NCBI GenBank assembly: GCA_003852805.1
Contig: RDDY01000198.1
Coordinates: 1-6,417 of the forward strand
DNA: 6,417 nucleotides
Reading direction: 5' to 3'
Origin: Chryseobacterium sp.
GTDB taxonomy: Bacteria; Bacteroidota; Bacteroidia; Flavobacteriales; Weeksellaceae
Shown here: one piece after another, positions 1 through 5,590 of the stretch
How the letters are laid out: each line of letters begins with the position of its first letter
Numbering within the stretch: position 1 is the first letter of the stretch
Program-made: the position numbers and the translations under genes
Notes under the pieces: model-generated
Databases searched by the model: none
What the model saw: the letters and a program-made list of their open reading frames with translations, nothing else
What the model was told of the DNA's origin: nothing

Positions 1-1479
1 GGCATAGATCATTTCAGCATCCAAGATATATTGCAAATTGTAGACAATCCTTCGCTGGGTGTACTCTCCGGCGAATCCATCGAACAGATAAAACACTCGC
101 GCCAAAATGTGCAGGATATCATCGAAGACGGACAAACCGTCTACGGCATTAACACCGGCTTCGGGCCGCTATGCGATACTAAGATCTCGGACGACGAGAT
201 CTCACAACTTCAGCACAACCTGATCATCAGCCACAGCGTGGGCGTGGGCAAACCGATCGCTAAACGCTTAACCAAGATTATGATGGTCGCCAAGATCCAT
301 GCTTTGTCGCGCGGCTTCTCGGGCATTTCGGTAGAGGTGGTAGAAAGGCTGCACCTGATGTTGCAAGAGGACATCATTCCCGTAGTTCCTGAGCAAGGAT
401 CTGTGGGCGCTTCGGGAGACTTGGCGCCGCTCGCGCACATGGTTTTGCCGTTGTTGGGATTGGGCCAAGTCTGGAACGGTGAAGAGATTGCCGAAACCGA
501 ACAAGTGCTGAAAAAGAAAAATCTTCAGCCGCTAAAGCTCGGTCCAAAGGAAGGTTTGGCGCTCATCAACGGCACTCAGTTTATCTTGGCGCACGCCATC
601 GCGGGCTTGGACAGAATGCAGTATCTGTTGGATCTGGCGGACTTGGCGGCTGCTTTCAGCATCGAAGCTTACCAAGGTTCTTGCAGTCCGTTCCGTAAAG
701 AGTTGCACGATATACGGCCGTTTTGCGGTACCAAAAAGGTGGCGCAGCGCATGCGCAGACTGCTGAAGAATTCCGAGAACCTGAAATACCACGAATATTG
801 CGACCGCGTGCAAGATCCGTATTCCATGCGTTGTGTGCCCCAAGTGCACGGTGCCAGCCGAAACGCTTACGATCACTTGCTGGCAATGGCAGAGACAGAG
901 CTGAATTCGGTTACCGACAACCCGATCATCGTCAGTGATGAAGAAGCCATCAGCGGTGGCAACTTCCACGGTCAGCCGATGGCGCTTCCGTTGGACTACG
1001 CTACGTTGGCAGCGGCGGAGTTGGGCAACATTTCGGATCGCCGCAGTTATTTGTTGCTGGAAGGCAAATACGGTTTGCCAAAATTGTTGGTGGAAAGTTC
1101 AGGTTTGAACAGCGGTTTCATGATTCCGCAATACACCGGCGCGGCATTGGTAACCGAGAACAAGACGCTTTGCTTTCCGGCTTCGGCAGACAGCATCCCC
1201 ACCTCGCTCGGTCAGGAAGATCATGTAAGCATGGGCAGCATCAGCGGCAGGAAGTTCAACCAAGTTTTGGGTAACCTTGAAAATATCTTGGCCATCGAAC
1301 TGATGTTCGCTGCACAAGGACTGGAGTTCCGCCGTCCGTTGCGTTCGTCTGCAGCCATTGAAAAAGCGTACGATCTGATCAGAAGCGTGGTGCCGAAACT
1401 GGAAGACGACAGATTGATCGGTAAAGATATGATTGCCATTGCAGACCTGATCCGCAGCAGAGCGTTTGACGTGGCGTGA
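1..1479 (+). CDS. hutH: Histidine ammonia-lyase (5' end outside window)
   Basis: Cytoplasmic enzyme that deaminates L-histidine to urocanate and ammonia, the first step of the Hut pathway. The frame is open from base 1 (visible start G-I-D-H-F-S-I-Q-D-I), so the TTG at 31 is not the real start and only a few N-terminal residues are missing; 492 residues are visible against roughly 500 in the family. Counting from the first visible codon: the MIO-forming Ala-Ser-Gly is at 137-139 (bases 409-417) in GSVGASGDLAPLAH; the lid Tyr48 lies just before INTGFGPL; NGTQ is at 190-193; YSMRC starts at 274; QEDHVSMG starts at 405. Ser-His at 77-78 in ISHSVGVG and the Glu of QEDH fit a histidine lyase, whereas tyrosine/phenylalanine lyases usually carry other residues there. 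No other hut gene is visible. A strong terminator follows, so it ends its transcription unit. Confidence 0.96.
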   Translation, partial: GIDHFSIQDILQIVDNPSLGVLSGESIEQIKHSRQNVQDIIEDGQTVYGINTGFGPLCDTKISDDEISQLQHNLIISHSVGVGKPIAKRLTKIMMVAKIHALSRGFSGISVEVVERLHLMLQEDIIPVVPEQGSVGASGDLAPLAHMVLPLLGLGQVWNGEEIAETEQVLKKKNLQPLKLGPKEGLALINGTQFILAHAIAGLDRMQYLLDLADLAAAFSIEAYQGSCSPFRKELHDIRPFCGTKKVAQRMRRLLKNSENLKYHEYCDRVQDPYSMRCVPQVHGASRNAYDHLLAMAETELNSVTDNPIIVSDEEAISGGNFHGQPMALPLDYATLAAAELGNISDRRSYLLLEGKYGLPKLLVESSGLNSGFMIPQYTGAALVTENKTLCFPASADSIPTSLGQEDHVSMGSISGRKFNQVLGNLENILAIELMFAAQGLEFRRPLRSSAAIEKAYDLIRSVVPKLEDDRLIGKDMIAIADLIRSRAFDVA

Positions 1480-1500
1480 ATCTTTTGAGTTTCGATTTGA

Positions 1501-1529
1501 AGCCGGCAGTAACACTGTCGGCTTTTTTT
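1501..1529 (+). terminator. Intrinsic terminator of hutH
   Basis: A 9-bp stem (AGCCGGCAG at 1501-1509 with CTGTCGGCT at 1515-1523, one G-T wobble) with a 5-base loop (TAACA), running straight into seven T residues (1523-1529). It starts 22 bases after the hutH stop and separates hutH from the downstream peptidase gene. Confidence 0.88.
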
Positions 1530-1565
1530 GGCTAAGTTCCGGCGATGCCGCAGCCGATGTTTTTT
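1530..1565 (+). other. Second nested hairpin followed by a T run
   Basis: Directly after the hutH terminator, GGCT (1530-1533) can pair with AGCC (1552-1555), enclosing a smaller CGGC/GCCG hairpin with a GAT loop (1540-1550). Four bases later comes a run of six T (1560-1565). This could be a back-up terminator or a structure ahead of the next promoter. The stems are only 4 bp each, so it may be chance. Confidence 0.25.
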
Positions 1566-1598
1566 ATTTAACAAACTCTTAACATACTTATTTATGTT

Positions 1599-1606
1599 TA
1601 TTTTTG
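1599..1606 (+). promoter_or_regulatory. Bacteroidota-type -7 promoter box for the S9 peptidase gene
   Basis: TATTTTTG matches the Bacteroidota/Flavobacterium -7 consensus TAnnTTTG exactly, inside an AT-rich stretch (1560-1618) just before the ATG at 1624. A start site a few bases downstream would leave a leader of only about 10-15 bases with no Shine-Dalgarno motif, which is normal in this phylum. No clear TTG (-33) element sits at the expected distance upstream, so support rests on one box and its placement. Confidence 0.45.
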
Positions 1607-1623
1607 TTAAAATAATCTGATCA

Positions 1624-3762
1624 ATGAAGCAATATCGGTTTGCAATGCTACTTATGGTGGCAGCGTCTACGCTCCTGGCGCAGAAACAGAAGTTTACCAT
1701 GGCCGAGGCGGTCAACGGTTTGCGCACCAACCTGGCGGTAAAAAATCTTTCCAAAGTCTCGTGGGAAGAAGGTTCTCGCTCATACCTGCAGTCGGTAAAA
1801 GATGCTTATCTGTCTACCAAAGTGCCGTCTATGAAGGCCGACACATTGCTGACGCTTCGGCAGCTCAATCGGAACTTTGAAGGTGCCGAATTGCTGACAA
1901 GGCTGCCCGATGTCACTTTCCTCAATTCGCGCAGCGGCTACTACCGGAAAGACAACCGCTTGGTAAAATTGCAACGCACGGCAGGCGAGTGGAAAGCCAC
2001 GCCGTGGATGACGATGTTGAAAGATGCGGAAAACGTCACCGTTATCACGGAAAAAGACGCGGTGGTTTATACTGTGAAGAATAATCTGTACTGGCAAAAT
2101 GGCGAGCGTATCGTGCAGATTACCCATGATGCCGATGAGAATGTCATCAACGGTCAGGCGGTTCACAGGAACGAGTTCGGTATCGATGGCGGGATATTTA
2201 TCTCGCCCGACAAGTCAAAGATCGCTTTCTACCGAATGGATCAAACGATGGTTGCCGATTACCCCATCATCGATTGGTCTGTAACGCCGGCGGTCAACAC
2301 CAACATCAAATATCCGATGGCCGGGCAGATTTCGCACCAAGTAAGCATCGGCGTCTTCGATACCAAAACGCAAAGCAAGCAGTTCTTGCAAGTGGAAGGG
2401 CCCAAAGACCAGTACCTGACAACGGTGGCTTGGACGCCCGACAGTAAAAACATAATCACCGGCGTGCTGAACCGCGGACAAAATCACCTGAAGATGAATA
2501 TGTACCACGCATCCGGCGGCGGTTTTTTGAAAACGCTCTTCGAGGAAAAGAACGACAAATATGTAGAACCGCAGCACGCCGTGCAATTTCTGCCCGGTTC
2601 GGATAAAGAATATATTTGGCAGAGCCAACGCGACGGTTTCAATCACCTTTATCTTTACGACCTGGATAAAGGCTTGGTCAAGCAGTTGACGTCGGGCAAT
2701 TGGCTGGTTACCGATATGCTGGGTTTCAACCCGAAGAAGAACGAGGTGTTTTTCGCTTCTACCAAAGAATCTCCGCTGGAGAAGCATTTATACAAGCTGA
2801 ACTACAAGACGGTAAAATTGACAAGGCTGGACGCAGCACCCGGCGTGCATACGGGCGTACTCAGCCACGACGGCGAATTGCTATACGATACCTATGTTTC
2901 GGCCGAGGTTCCGCGCAGAACCGATGTCATCAATACATCGACTTTGCAACGCACCAACATCCTCAGTGCCGACAATCCGTTGATAAATTACGATCGCCCG
3001 AAGGTAGAACTCGTCAATCTGAGAGCCGACGACGGAACTCCGCTTTACGGCAAACTGATTTTGCCAACCGATTTTGACCCGGCGAAGAAGTACCCTGTGA
3101 TTGTTTATCTGTACAACGGTCCGCATGTTCAGTTGGTTACCAACGGCTTCCCCGCCAGCGGCAATCTGTGGTACGAATATTTGGCGCAGCGCGGTTATAT
3201 AGTGTTTACCATGGACGGACGCGGCTCGGCAAACCGAGGTTATGCATTTGAAAGCGCGCCTTTCCGCCAATTGGGTACGGTGGAAATGGAAGACCAACTG
3301 AAGGGCGTGGAGTTTCTGCAATCGCTGCCGTATGTGGACACCACGCGCTTGGGTGTGCACGGCTGGAGCTTTGGCGGTTTTATGACGACAAGTCTGATGC
3401 TTCGTCATCCGGGCGTTTTCAAAGTAGGCGTTGCGGGTGGCCCTGTGATGGATTGGAATATGTACGAAATCATGTATACCGAGCGCTACATGGACAGTCC
3501 GCAGGAAAACCCCGACGGTTACGCGCAAGCAGCGCTGTTTGACAAAATCAAAAACCTGAACGGAAATCTATTGCTGATTCACGGCACCGATGATGATGTG
3601 GTCCTTTGGCAACATTCCATCAACATGCTGCGCTCGGCCGTAGACAACAATGTGCAGTTGGATTATTTCGTTTATCCGGGCCACAAGCACAACGTCTTGG
3701 GCGGCGACAGAGTGCATCTGATGCAAAAGGTAACCGATTATTTTGATGAGCATTTGAAATAA
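1624..3762 (+). CDS. Secreted S9 prolyl (tri/di)peptidyl peptidase, PtpA/DPP-IV-like
   Basis: Serine exopeptidase of family S9B that removes short peptides ending in proline from the N-terminus of oligopeptides. A signal peptide is clear (K2...R5, hydrophobic core to about residue 18, cleavage probably near A19-Q20), so it acts in the periplasm or at the outer membrane. A DPPIV-N beta-propeller spans about 100-455 and an alpha/beta-hydrolase domain about 480-712. The triad is Ser582 (HGWSFGGF), Asp657 (HGTDDDVV) and His689 (YPGHKHN); Tyr497 in YNGPH is the likely oxyanion Tyr. Total length (712) is normal. Motifs such as GQAVHRNEFGI, AFYRMDQ, IWQSQRDGFNHLYLYD, VGVAGGPVMDWN and MDSPQENP closely resemble Porphyromonas gingivalis prolyl tripeptidyl peptidase as I remember it. 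The single Glu184 (NEFG), in place of the DPP-IV double Glu, fits that subgroup. X-X-Pro versus X-Pro specificity is inferred. It has its own promoter and terminator, so it is probably monocistronic. Confidence 0.93.
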   Translation: MKQYRFAMLLMVAASTLLAQKQKFTMAEAVNGLRTNLAVKNLSKVSWEEGSRSYLQSVKDAYLSTKVPSMKADTLLTLRQLNRNFEGAELLTRLPDVTFLNSRSGYYRKDNRLVKLQRTAGEWKATPWMTMLKDAENVTVITEKDAVVYTVKNNLYWQNGERIVQITHDADENVINGQAVHRNEFGIDGGIFISPDKSKIAFYRMDQTMVADYPIIDWSVTPAVNTNIKYPMAGQISHQVSIGVFDTKTQSKQFLQVEGPKDQYLTTVAWTPDSKNIITGVLNRGQNHLKMNMYHASGGGFLKTLFEEKNDKYVEPQHAVQFLPGSDKEYIWQSQRDGFNHLYLYDLDKGLVKQLTSGNWLVTDMLGFNPKKNEVFFASTKESPLEKHLYKLNYKTVKLTRLDAAPGVHTGVLSHDGELLYDTYVSAEVPRRTDVINTSTLQRTNILSADNPLINYDRPKVELVNLRADDGTPLYGKLILPTDFDPAKKYPVIVYLYNGPHVQLVTNGFPASGNLWYEYLAQRGYIVFTMDGRGSANRGYAFESAPFRQLGTVEMEDQLKGVEFLQSLPYVDTTRLGVHGWSFGGFMTTSLMLRHPGVFKVGVAGGPVMDWNMYEIMYTERYMDSPQENPDGYAQAALFDKIKNLNGNLLLIHGTDDDVVLWQHSINMLRSAVDNNVQLDYFVYPGHKHNVLGGDRVHLMQKVTDYFDEHLK

Positions 3763-3782
3763 ACAACCGGCGATAAAGACCG

Positions 3783-3809
3783 AAGCCTCCTGCCAAGCAG
3801 GAGGTTTTT
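3783..3809 (+). terminator. Intrinsic terminator of the S9 peptidase gene
   Basis: A perfect 8-bp GC-rich stem, CCTCCTGC (3786-3793) with GCAGGAGG (3797-3804), a 3-base loop (CAA) and five T (3805-3809). AAG at 3783-3785 can extend pairing into the T run. It begins 20 bases past the stop codon. Confidence 0.9.
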
Positions 3810-3921
3810 CATTTTCACACCCACCGCCGCCGGCATTGTAATTGTAATCGATAATACGTCTCGACCGGAGATTCCCACAGCGGCTAATACCATAGCGGCA
3901 TCATTTTTTTAATTTCTTGCC

Positions 3922-3949
3922 TTGTTTATCACAGTCCGATGAATATATA
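3922..3949 (+). promoter_or_regulatory. Weak candidate promoter for the YqcI/DUF1989 pair
   Basis: TTGTTT (3922-3927) and TATATA (3944-3949) are 16 bases apart, a loose -35/-10 arrangement about 60 bases before the ATG at 4009. There is no exact TAnnTTTG box in this intergenic stretch (3810-4008). The upstream gene ends in a strong terminator, so a promoter is expected somewhere here, but this placement is a guess. Confidence 0.25.
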
Positions 3950-4008
3950 GGCAACTGCGAGGCGAAGCGTGCGAACTTGAATCGGTCGAGTTATTTTAAA
4001 CAGTATTT

Positions 4009-4695
4009 ATGGAAACAATTACAACAGAGAATAAACCAGATCTGCGGCAGGTAGAAGCAGAGTTCAGACAATTTGTGCTGGACGGACAGCATCCGTGCGT
4101 TATGGCGAAGTCGGTTTTTAAAATGAATCATTACCGATTGCGCGCTTACGATGACATCAGCAGCAAAGACAGCCACTCACGGTTGTTGCAAGATTTGGCC
4201 GATTACCTGCAAACCTGCGATTTTTCGTCGACCAAGTTTCAGACATTTGTCGCCATTTTCCCTAACGACAGTTTTGACGATGAACTGAGTTTTGAAAAAG
4301 CACTTTGGAACGCATTGCAACAACTGCATAACCTCGACAATGCCGATTGGGATAATACGGTGAGCAGCGACCCGGACGATGCGGCTTTCAGTTTCAGCCT
4401 CAACGGCAAAGCGTTTTACATCATCGGCATGCATCCGAAGAGTTCGCGGATGGCGCGCCAAGCACCTTATCCGGCAATGGTGTTCAACCTACATTGTCAG
4501 TTTGAAAATCTTCGCGGCCTCGGCACCTACCAAACCGTGCGCGACACCATCCGAAAAAACGACAAGAAGTTGCAGGGCAGCATCAATCCGGTATTGGAAG
4601 ACTTTGGCGACGATTCCGAGAGCAAGCAGTACAGCGGCCGCAAAGTAGAAGACAGCTGGAAATGTCCGTTTCACGCAAAACACAGCCACGCATGA
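4009..4695 (+). CDS. YqcI/YcgG family protein, GntA/DcsA-like putative heme-dependent guanidine N-hydroxylase
   Basis: 228 residues with no signal peptide or membrane segment, hence cytoplasmic. It carries the conserved blocks of the YqcI/YcgG family: HPC at 28-30 near the N-terminus; FVAIFPND at 80-87; MHPKSSR at 141-147; YPAMVFNLHCQFENLR at 154-169; GSINPVLEDFG at 190-200; SKQYSGR at 205-211; and WKCPF at 217-221. Characterised members include the guanitoxin enzyme GntA and the D-cycloserine enzyme DcsA, which are heme enzymes that N-hydroxylate guanidine groups (enduracididine-type substrate or arginine). The same reaction on an unidentified substrate is inferred here; His28, Cys30, His142 and His162 are candidate cofactor or active-site residues, not assigned. 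The tail FHAKHSHA is rich in His. Its stop overlaps the start of the DUF1989 gene (ATGA), so the two are co-translated. No guanitoxin or cycloserine genes are nearby, so an automatic 'GntA' product name would overstate what is known. Confidence 0.85.
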   Translation: METITTENKPDLRQVEAEFRQFVLDGQHPCVMAKSVFKMNHYRLRAYDDISSKDSHSRLLQDLADYLQTCDFSSTKFQTFVAIFPNDSFDDELSFEKALWNALQQLHNLDNADWDNTVSSDPDDAAFSFSLNGKAFYIIGMHPKSSRMARQAPYPAMVFNLHCQFENLRGLGTYQTVRDTIRKNDKKLQGSINPVLEDFGDDSESKQYSGRKVEDSWKCPFHAKHSHA

Positions 4696-5294
4696 GCGAG
4701 AGCAAAGTGATAGAGCCGCAAACCGGCGCAGCATTTTATCTGAACAAGGGCGACATTCTTACGGTGACCGACCCGCGCGGACAGCAGGTAAGCGATATGG
4801 TGCTCTTCAACCGTCATGATTTTGGCGAGAAAATATCTTCAGGCAAAACCTTGGATTTCGAGGAATCGATACTGTTGACCACGGGCAATTTCCTTTGGAG
4901 CAACCGTTCCAACAAAATGGTGAAGATTATAGAGGACACCAACGGCCGGAATGATTTTCTGTTAGCGCCATGCAGTAAAGAAACCTTTGAGATTATGTAC
5001 GATTTCGAAGGCTACCATCCGAGCTGCCTGGAAAATCTCTCAAAGAACCTGGCACCGATGGGCATCAAGACCGATGACATTCCCACGGCATTCAACATCT
5101 TTATGAATGTGCAATTCGACGAGCGCGGAAAGATCTCGGTTCTTCCGCCCACTTCCAAAGCCGGCGACTATGTGCAATTCGAGGCGCTGATGGATTTGCT
5201 CGTCTGTCTGACCGCCTGCTCGGCAGAAGACAGCAACGGCGGCAGTTTCAAGCCGATTCATTATGCTGTGACGAAAAAAATAGATTCTGATTAA
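4692..5294 (+). CDS. DUF1989 / urea carboxylase-associated family protein
   Basis: About 200 residues, cytoplasmic. DUF1989 proteins include the CgdA/CgdB subunits of carboxyguanidine deiminase, so C-N chemistry on guanidine-like carbons is known in the family; the substrate here is unknown. Numbered from the ATG at 4692, family blocks are GQQVSDMVLFN (30-40), LLTTGNFLWSNRSNKM (61-76), the Cys94 region APCSKE, GYHPSCLENL (107-116), FNIFMNV (134-140), GDYVQFEALMDLLVCLTAC (158-176). Cys94, His109, Cys112 and Cys176 are plausible metal or catalytic residues (inference). Usual CPQD after the MDL helix is altered to CSAED. Start choice: ATG 4692 overlaps the upstream TGA as ATGA and begins just before the domain; an in-frame ATG at 4662 would add 10 residues inside the YqcI gene. 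The unit ends here with no clear terminator. The pairing with a guanidine N-hydroxylase-type gene argues for consecutive steps on one substrate. Confidence 0.88.
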   Translation: MSESKVIEPQTGAAFYLNKGDILTVTDPRGQQVSDMVLFNRHDFGEKISSGKTLDFEESILLTTGNFLWSNRSNKMVKIIEDTNGRNDFLLAPCSKETFEIMYDFEGYHPSCLENLSKNLAPMGIKTDDIPTAFNIFMNVQFDERGKISVLPPTSKAGDYVQFEALMDLLVCLTACSAEDSNGGSFKPIHYAVTKKIDSD

Positions 5295-5398
5295 ACACAG
5301 CGACGCTGAGTTCTTCGCGGCAAGCATTGAGTTCTAAACCACAAAAGACGCAAAAGCTTTTGACATTTTAGAAGTTAAACTTAGCGCCAGTCTTCTCA

Positions 5399-5422
5399 TT
5401 GCGAGGAACGAAGCAATCGCAA
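5399..5422. repeat. REP-like inverted repeat
   Basis: TTGCGA (5399-5404) and TCGCAA (5417-5422) are perfect inverted arms around a 12-base loop that itself contains an alternative pairing (ATTGC 5398-5402 with GCAAT 5413-5417). This small hairpin is the core of the CATTGCGAGG...GAAGCAATCGC motif. Confidence 0.4.
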
Positions 5423-5441
5423 CTGTAGCATGCATGCAGTT
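5421..5441. repeat. Near-palindrome centred on GCATGCATGC
   Basis: AACTG (5421-5425) and CAGTT (5437-5441) flank the perfect 10-base palindrome GCATGCATGC (5428-5437), though the centres are offset. It could be a protein-binding site or part of the repeat debris; no function is claimed. Confidence 0.25.
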
Positions 5442-5458
5442 AACCACAAGGCTCATAA

Positions 5459-5520
5459 AGCGCTTACGACCGTGCCAACTTGAGATATTATGTTTTATCA
5501 CTCCGAAAGGTCTAAGCGCT
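5459..5520. repeat. 12-bp imperfect inverted repeat with a 37-base loop
   Basis: AGCGCTTA-C-GACC (5459-5471) is the inverse of GGTC-TAAGCGCT (5509-5520), giving 12 base pairs with a single bulged C (5467). AAGCGCTT inside the left arm is itself palindromic. There is no T run after either arm, so it is not a standard terminator. It may be a structured transcript end shared by the convergent genes, or decayed ends of a small mobile element. Confidence 0.35.
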
Positions 5521-5590
5521 GCTGAACTCGGTGGTATAATACGACGGACAGAAACAGAGTCATTTTAGCTCGACTTTTTTATCATATTTT

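Larger units (their letters stand above)
5295..5590. repeat. Gene-free convergent intergenic region with degenerate repeats
   Basis: No coding region is supported between the DUF1989 stop and the stop of the minus-strand gene. The sequence looks like decayed intergenic repeats. CACAGCGACGCTGAG and TTCTTCGCGG (about 5296-5320), then AACCACAAAAGACGCAAAAG (5337-5356), resemble the 'CCACAAAGACGCAAAG' type element common between genes in Bacteroidota (from memory). A second, more diverged AACCACAA copy starts at 5442. CATTGCGAGGAACGAAGCAA (5397-5416) resembles another widespread intergenic repeat. I found no good terminator for either convergent gene. Confidence 0.45.

Noticed and set aside
31..33. 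TTG at 31 as the start of hutH
   Set aside because: The frame is open through base 1 and the residues before it (GIDHFSIQDI) fit the HutH N-terminus, so the true start lies before the window.
532..969. Long open frame on the minus strand inside hutH (and similar frames opposite the S9 gene at 2215-2787 and 2881-3528)
   Set aside because: They lie fully opposite strongly recognisable genes, show no family motifs and read as antisense shadows of coding sequence.
3835..3846. Tandem ATTGTA duplication in the intergenic region before the YqcI-like gene
   Set aside because: Only two 6-base units; too short to call a repeat array or operator.
3860..3990. 8-bp inverted repeat CTCGACCG (3860-3867) / CGGTCGAG (3983-3990) upstream of the YqcI-like gene
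   Set aside because: An 8-bp match over about 115 bases is expected by chance in a spacer of this size, and the arms do not extend.
5535..5540. TATAAT box in the intergenic region
   Set aside because: No -35 partner, and it would drive transcription antisense into the minus-strand gene; probably chance.
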